Of a stretch of DNA of 64,000 nucleotides, positions 60,870 to 64,000 are shown piece by piece. This DNA is from Zhengitettix transpicula (lineage: Eukaryota; Arthropoda; Insecta; Orthoptera; Tetrigidae), in NCBI GenBank assembly GCA_037074705.1, contig CM073594.1, positions 61,624,509-61,688,508 of the forward strand. The letters run 5' to 3'. The stretch's first letter is position 1, and each line of letters opens with the position of its first letter. Below the pieces are notes generated by a model. That model saw nothing but the letters and a program-made list of their open reading frames with translations, ran no database searches and was not told the origin of the DNA. Made by a program: the position numbers and the translations under genes.

Positions 60870-61198
60870 AGAAAGATTAAAAGTTACATTAATACAGAAG
60901 TCAAAATTCCACGTAACGTTTCTTCACTTTGTTTAGGGACTTCTTCATACTTTATCTAAAGTTATGTGAGAAATATAATGAAAAAAAAACAGTAGAAGTA
61001 TTGAAGCAGAACCACATTAAACTAATTATCAATTTTTTATTTTTTTGTATTCAGTATTCCTACTGTTTTTTATTATATTTGCCAAATAATTTTAGATAAC
61101 GTCTGAAGAAGTCCCTAAACAAATGGAAGAAACGTCGCTTGGAATTTTAACTAGTCTATTATATATGTAACTTTTAATGTTTCCAAATAAATATTCTA
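60870..61198. mobile_element. Palindromic hammerhead-signature element
   Basis: Left TATTTATTTAGAAAGATTAA, AAAGTTACATTAATACAGAA and ACGTTTCTTCACTTTGTTTA are mirrored by right AAACAAATGGAAGAAACGTC, TATATATGTAACTTTTAATG and TTTCCAAATAAATATT. Inner arms ATTATCAATTTTTTA and similar. Both orientations carry the core. Confidence 0.65.
61103..61136 (+). ncRNA. Hammerhead-like core with intact catalytic boxes
   Basis: CTGAAGA (61103-61109), then AGTCCCTAAACAAATGGAA, then GAAACGTC (61129-61136). CUGANGA, GAAAC and the GUC cleavage triplet are all intact. Stem II can form UCC/GGA but is weak. Confidence 0.45.
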
Positions 61199-61984
61199 AC
61201 TGGTAGTTATTTTCTATTAAATTCGATTTTCAAGTCAGATATTGGTTTTAATTTAAAAAAATAGTACATTTATAAATTGTAAGTAATTTTGAAATTTATA
61301 TTCACAAGTGTGGAGTCATCACTACATTTTGTCTGTTATTTGGCTACTTTTCTTATTATAATGAAAATTTTGTTGAGAAATTTCTACAGGTGTGAGTACA
61401 CTTTACCCAGTCAGTTCCACCGAAAAAAAAATTCTTCTCTAACTTTTTGAAAACTTCCAAGAAATGTCAGGATTTAGAGTTGAATAAAATAACATTCCAA
61501 CTGTCAATAATAAATCTTACGGATATAGAGGTATTTGATTTTGTATGTATCTGAATTTATTGAATTATAAATTAATAAACTAGACTAATTTGTCAGAATT
61601 ACATTATATTTAAATTCAAAATTAGAACATATTAATAAAATAAAAACTTTTCTGTATTTTTATTGTGCGGTTCTCTCACTCTTTGCTCTTGTGTATTTTT
61701 TAGCACCTGAAGATAGGAACAAAGTTGTTATTTACATCACCAGTTAATTTTTTTATTTTTTTGATCTTATTATATTTCAAAACAGATGTATTATATTTTT
61801 AGATTCTTTTTAAAATTTTAATTAATTGTTCTTATTACAAGAAATAAATTCAGACTTTTAAAAATAAACGCAGTAAATATTTTCTATTTTGATATCAAGA
61901 GGTTCCAGAACAAGGGAACGACACGTGCTAATTTTTATTATAATGTTTCTGATTCATTCAGATAAATATATCTACTAAGAATTT

Positions 61985-62430
61985 AAATATTCATCATCAT
62001 AGGCAGGATTCCATACGGTGTCTCGCCATTTTTTTCTGTCTTTTGCCATACTCTTCATGCAATTATATTTTCCGATTCCTTTACTACCATCTATTACCTT
62101 GTGCCTTCTCTTCCCTTGAACCAGTTCTTCCTTCCGTTAGTAAGCAGTCCCTGGATTTAAAATTTCTTGTCAAGGGTGGAATTAAATTATTATCCATTGT
62201 CTATGGAATACCCTAATAATCTCAATAATAAACAGTCCCGTCTCAGTATCCGTTACCTACCCAGTTCTTCTTCCTTTCCCTTATAATTGTCAGCAGTCTT
62301 CTCATCTCACCAACCCTTTTCAACACTTCTTCATTTGTCACCCAGCTTATCATTTCCACCCTCCTGCACATCCACACCTCAGAAGCTTCCAGTCTTTTCT
62401 CATTCTCTCTTCTCAACATTTTTTTAATTA
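61985..62430 (-). pseudogene. Non-LTR retrotransposon (LINE) ORF2 C-terminal fragment
   Basis: Minus strand 62419-62243 reads MLRRENEKRLEASEVWMCRR, then VEMISWVTNEEVLKRVGEMR and IIRERKKNWVGNGY before a stop, matching the WMWRRM.KISW..RVTNEEVL.RV... region after the reverse transcriptase. After a gap, 62130-61990 gives AKDRKKWRDTVWNPAYDDE, the usual C-terminus (DR..WR..V.NPAY). The ATGATGATGAAT end is the kind of short-repeat tail seen in RTE/CR1-type elements. Dead copy. Confidence 0.75.
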
Positions 62431-62559
62431 TTTTAATTTAACTGAAATAATATTCTGACATAAAACTTACAAGTGACTTCGTGCCTTTTCGAGCTTCACC
62501 CATCGTGTATTTCACAACTGTAATGGTTTCCAGGCCTCCCTAATTGCACAGGCTGAATG

Positions 62560-63240
62560 ATGAATGGAAATTATCCTACTAAATTTCTTCGGGTAAAAGT
62601 ATGTTCATTACTGAGACTAATGAGATAATTGTTTTCTTTTAAACGCTTACCCGGAGGACGGAGATATTAAATTGTAACTAATGAGTGAGCTGAGATGATG
62701 CTCGCAGCGTCTGGTGAATGTAACTTGGTTGTATTCCCCCTCCTGATTTCTGTTCTTTTTTCCTCTCCGTGAATATCCTGGCAATTACCTCCTGGCTCTG
62801 CTCCCTTGCATATTGCGTGCTCTTTAACAGTTTTTTTCAGGGCGTTATAGTGCTCGCTAGGGGGACGTAGCCGGCACTGTAGGGGTTAAATAACGGCTTC
62901 GCAGAGACTCCGGTGCTCGTGTTAACTCTTAGCCCAGCCGCAGCCTCCTGCAATTCCCAAATTAAGACGGCCGTCTGCTTCGATCGCACGGCGCTAAACT
63001 GATTACACGGCGATAACCCCAGGGACCAAACCCAGTTAACACGCCATTATGATTTACAGATCGCCCGAGTAACGACCGAGCTCATCCCTCATGCAAAGCA
63101 ACGACCCTCCATATTCCCTTTATGATTCACGTTGGCAAATACTCGACGTCGTGGGAAAGAGACTGTAAATAGGTCCATTAGCTTAGGAAATAATAATCCT
63201 GTTGTCTCATTGTGTGTTATAAATAACTTATTGCTGAATA
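62560..63240. promoter_or_regulatory. GC-rich island, candidate conserved non-coding element
   Basis: A sustained non-repetitive block with CTGATTACACGGCGATAACC, CGCCATTATGATTTACAG, CCTCATGCAAAGCAACG (POU-type half octamer) and GGTGTTAACTC-like sites. Dense homeobox cores and composition unlike the flanking repeats. Assigned by inference only. Confidence 0.3.
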
Positions 63241-63357
63241 ATGACATAAATCTGACTATTAAATAATACATTATAAATAAAGCACAGCCTTTTAAAGTCA
63301 AAAAAATATTTATAATTGAAAAAATACAACTCTATTTGCTACCTGTTCCGTTTTAAG

Positions 63358-63440
63358 AAATTTTGATAGTCAAGGACTTAAACTCCCTTGGCTTTCGGCC
63401 ACAACAGTCAAGGGAGTAAGTCCCTGACTATCAAAATTTT
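63358..63440. repeat. 33-bp inverted repeat (hairpin)
   Basis: AAATTTTGATAGTCAAGGAC then TTAAACTCCCTTG is mirrored by CAAGGGAGTAAGTCCCTGAC then TATCAAAATTTT around an 18-bp loop; only about three mismatches or gaps. Followed by ATACCTGAAGAGCTCGC...GAATCGTA, a hammerhead-signature fragment, so it is probably the inner part of such an element (about 63270-63545). Confidence 0.85.
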
Positions 63441-63774
63441 GTAAAACTTCATATACCTGAAGAGCTCGCAAATAACTACGAATCGTATTTTTTTTTCAAT
63501 TATAAACCTTTTTCTGAAATTAAAAGGCTGGTTTTATCTCAAATTTATAACCGTATTCTCATGACCTTATTAAAGAAATACAATTAATCATAATTATAAT
63601 AATCCATTTATCTGACTTCAATTTAATCATAAATGAATTAACCATACAAATTGTCAAAACACTATAATCAACACTGCGTAACGTTCCTTATTTTTGAAAC
63701 CACTTCAGATGCAAATATAGAAGTTTTTTGTTGATTTTTCAAGTATAAATATATAAAAACTTACTTTGTTTTTA

Positions 63775-64000
63775 AATAAATAAATATACGGTCTTAGGTC
63801 AGAAAATTATCATGTTTTTTTAACAACAAGTAATTTTAAGAAGTTTCGTCTTCTTTTAGGACCTCTTCAGTTTTAATAATTTCGTATAAAATTTAGACGC
63901 CAGGTTCTGCTTTCTTGTCTGTGGAAAGCTTTTCTGACTCAAGGCCGTATATTTAGCTATATTATTATAGTCAGATATTTTTTATCATCATTATTAATTA
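63775..64000. mobile_element. Hammerhead-signature element, cut by the window end
   Basis: GGTCTTAGGTCAGAAAATTA resembles the end of the 55.05-kb element (TAAGGTCAGA), and TTTCGTCTTCTTTTAGGACC is in the arm position. The right arm is beyond or at the window edge (63945-64000 again has ATAGTCAGATATT). Confidence 0.45.
63840..63870 (-). ncRNA. Hammerhead-like core with intact catalytic boxes
   Basis: Minus strand: CTGAAGA, GGTCCTAAAAGAAGAC, GAAACTT. CUGANGA and GAAAC intact; stem II can pair G-C, then UC-U/A-GA with a bulge. The cleavage triplet is UUC instead of GUH. Confidence 0.4.

Overview
The window is a stretch of animal, almost certainly insect, nuclear DNA. It is AT-rich and intron-rich, dense in decayed transposable elements, and carries one recognisable protein-coding gene. 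That gene is the LIM-homeodomain transcription factor Lim3 (orthologue of vertebrate Lhx3/Lhx4) on the + strand. Five coding exons join in phase: 29146-29230, 35736-35910, 42081-42283, 43674-43857 and 47740-47894. They encode a short N-terminus, two complete LIM domains, a full homeodomain and the start of the C-terminal region. The last exon ends in a good donor site and I could not find the following exon before 64000, so the gene runs off the window. Large introns and the repeat types suggest a big-genome insect (hemimetabolous or polyneopteran). That placement is inference.

Layout. 1-28.8 kb is upstream of the gene. It holds a dead mariner element (714-1513), a tandem pair of a 590-bp retroposon-like repeat (2.65-3.8 kb), Penelope-like GIY-YIG remnants (3.9, 8.9 and 14.4 kb), a degenerate ~230-bp tandem array (9.8-11.1 kb), palindromic elements, and several GC/CpG-rich islands in AT-rich DNA (1.6-2.1, 7.66-8.4, 11.2-12.0, 15.4-15.8, 18.6-20.6 and 22.4-23.0 kb) that may be regulatory. 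28.8-47.9 kb is the promoter, exons and four introns. 47.9-64 kb is the downstream intron or flank, with further islands (49.0-49.6, 51.5-52.1, 53.5-54.4, 56.5-56.9, 59.2-59.9 and 62.6-63.2 kb), a LINE reverse-transcriptase tail (62 kb) and more palindromic elements.

The most interesting signal is a short sequence signature repeated on both strands throughout the window, CTGANGA-(short hairpin)-GAAACGTH. This is the catalytic-core pattern of a hammerhead ribozyme with a minimal stem III. It lies in the arms of many palindromic elements, and a decayed form lies in the 3' ends of Penelope-like retroelement remnants. Hammerhead motifs are known from Penelope-like elements and from small non-autonomous animal retrozymes, so these palindromic repeats may be a large non-autonomous ribozyme-bearing family rather than ordinary DNA-transposon MITEs. 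Most copies are mutated, and none has been folded or tested here.
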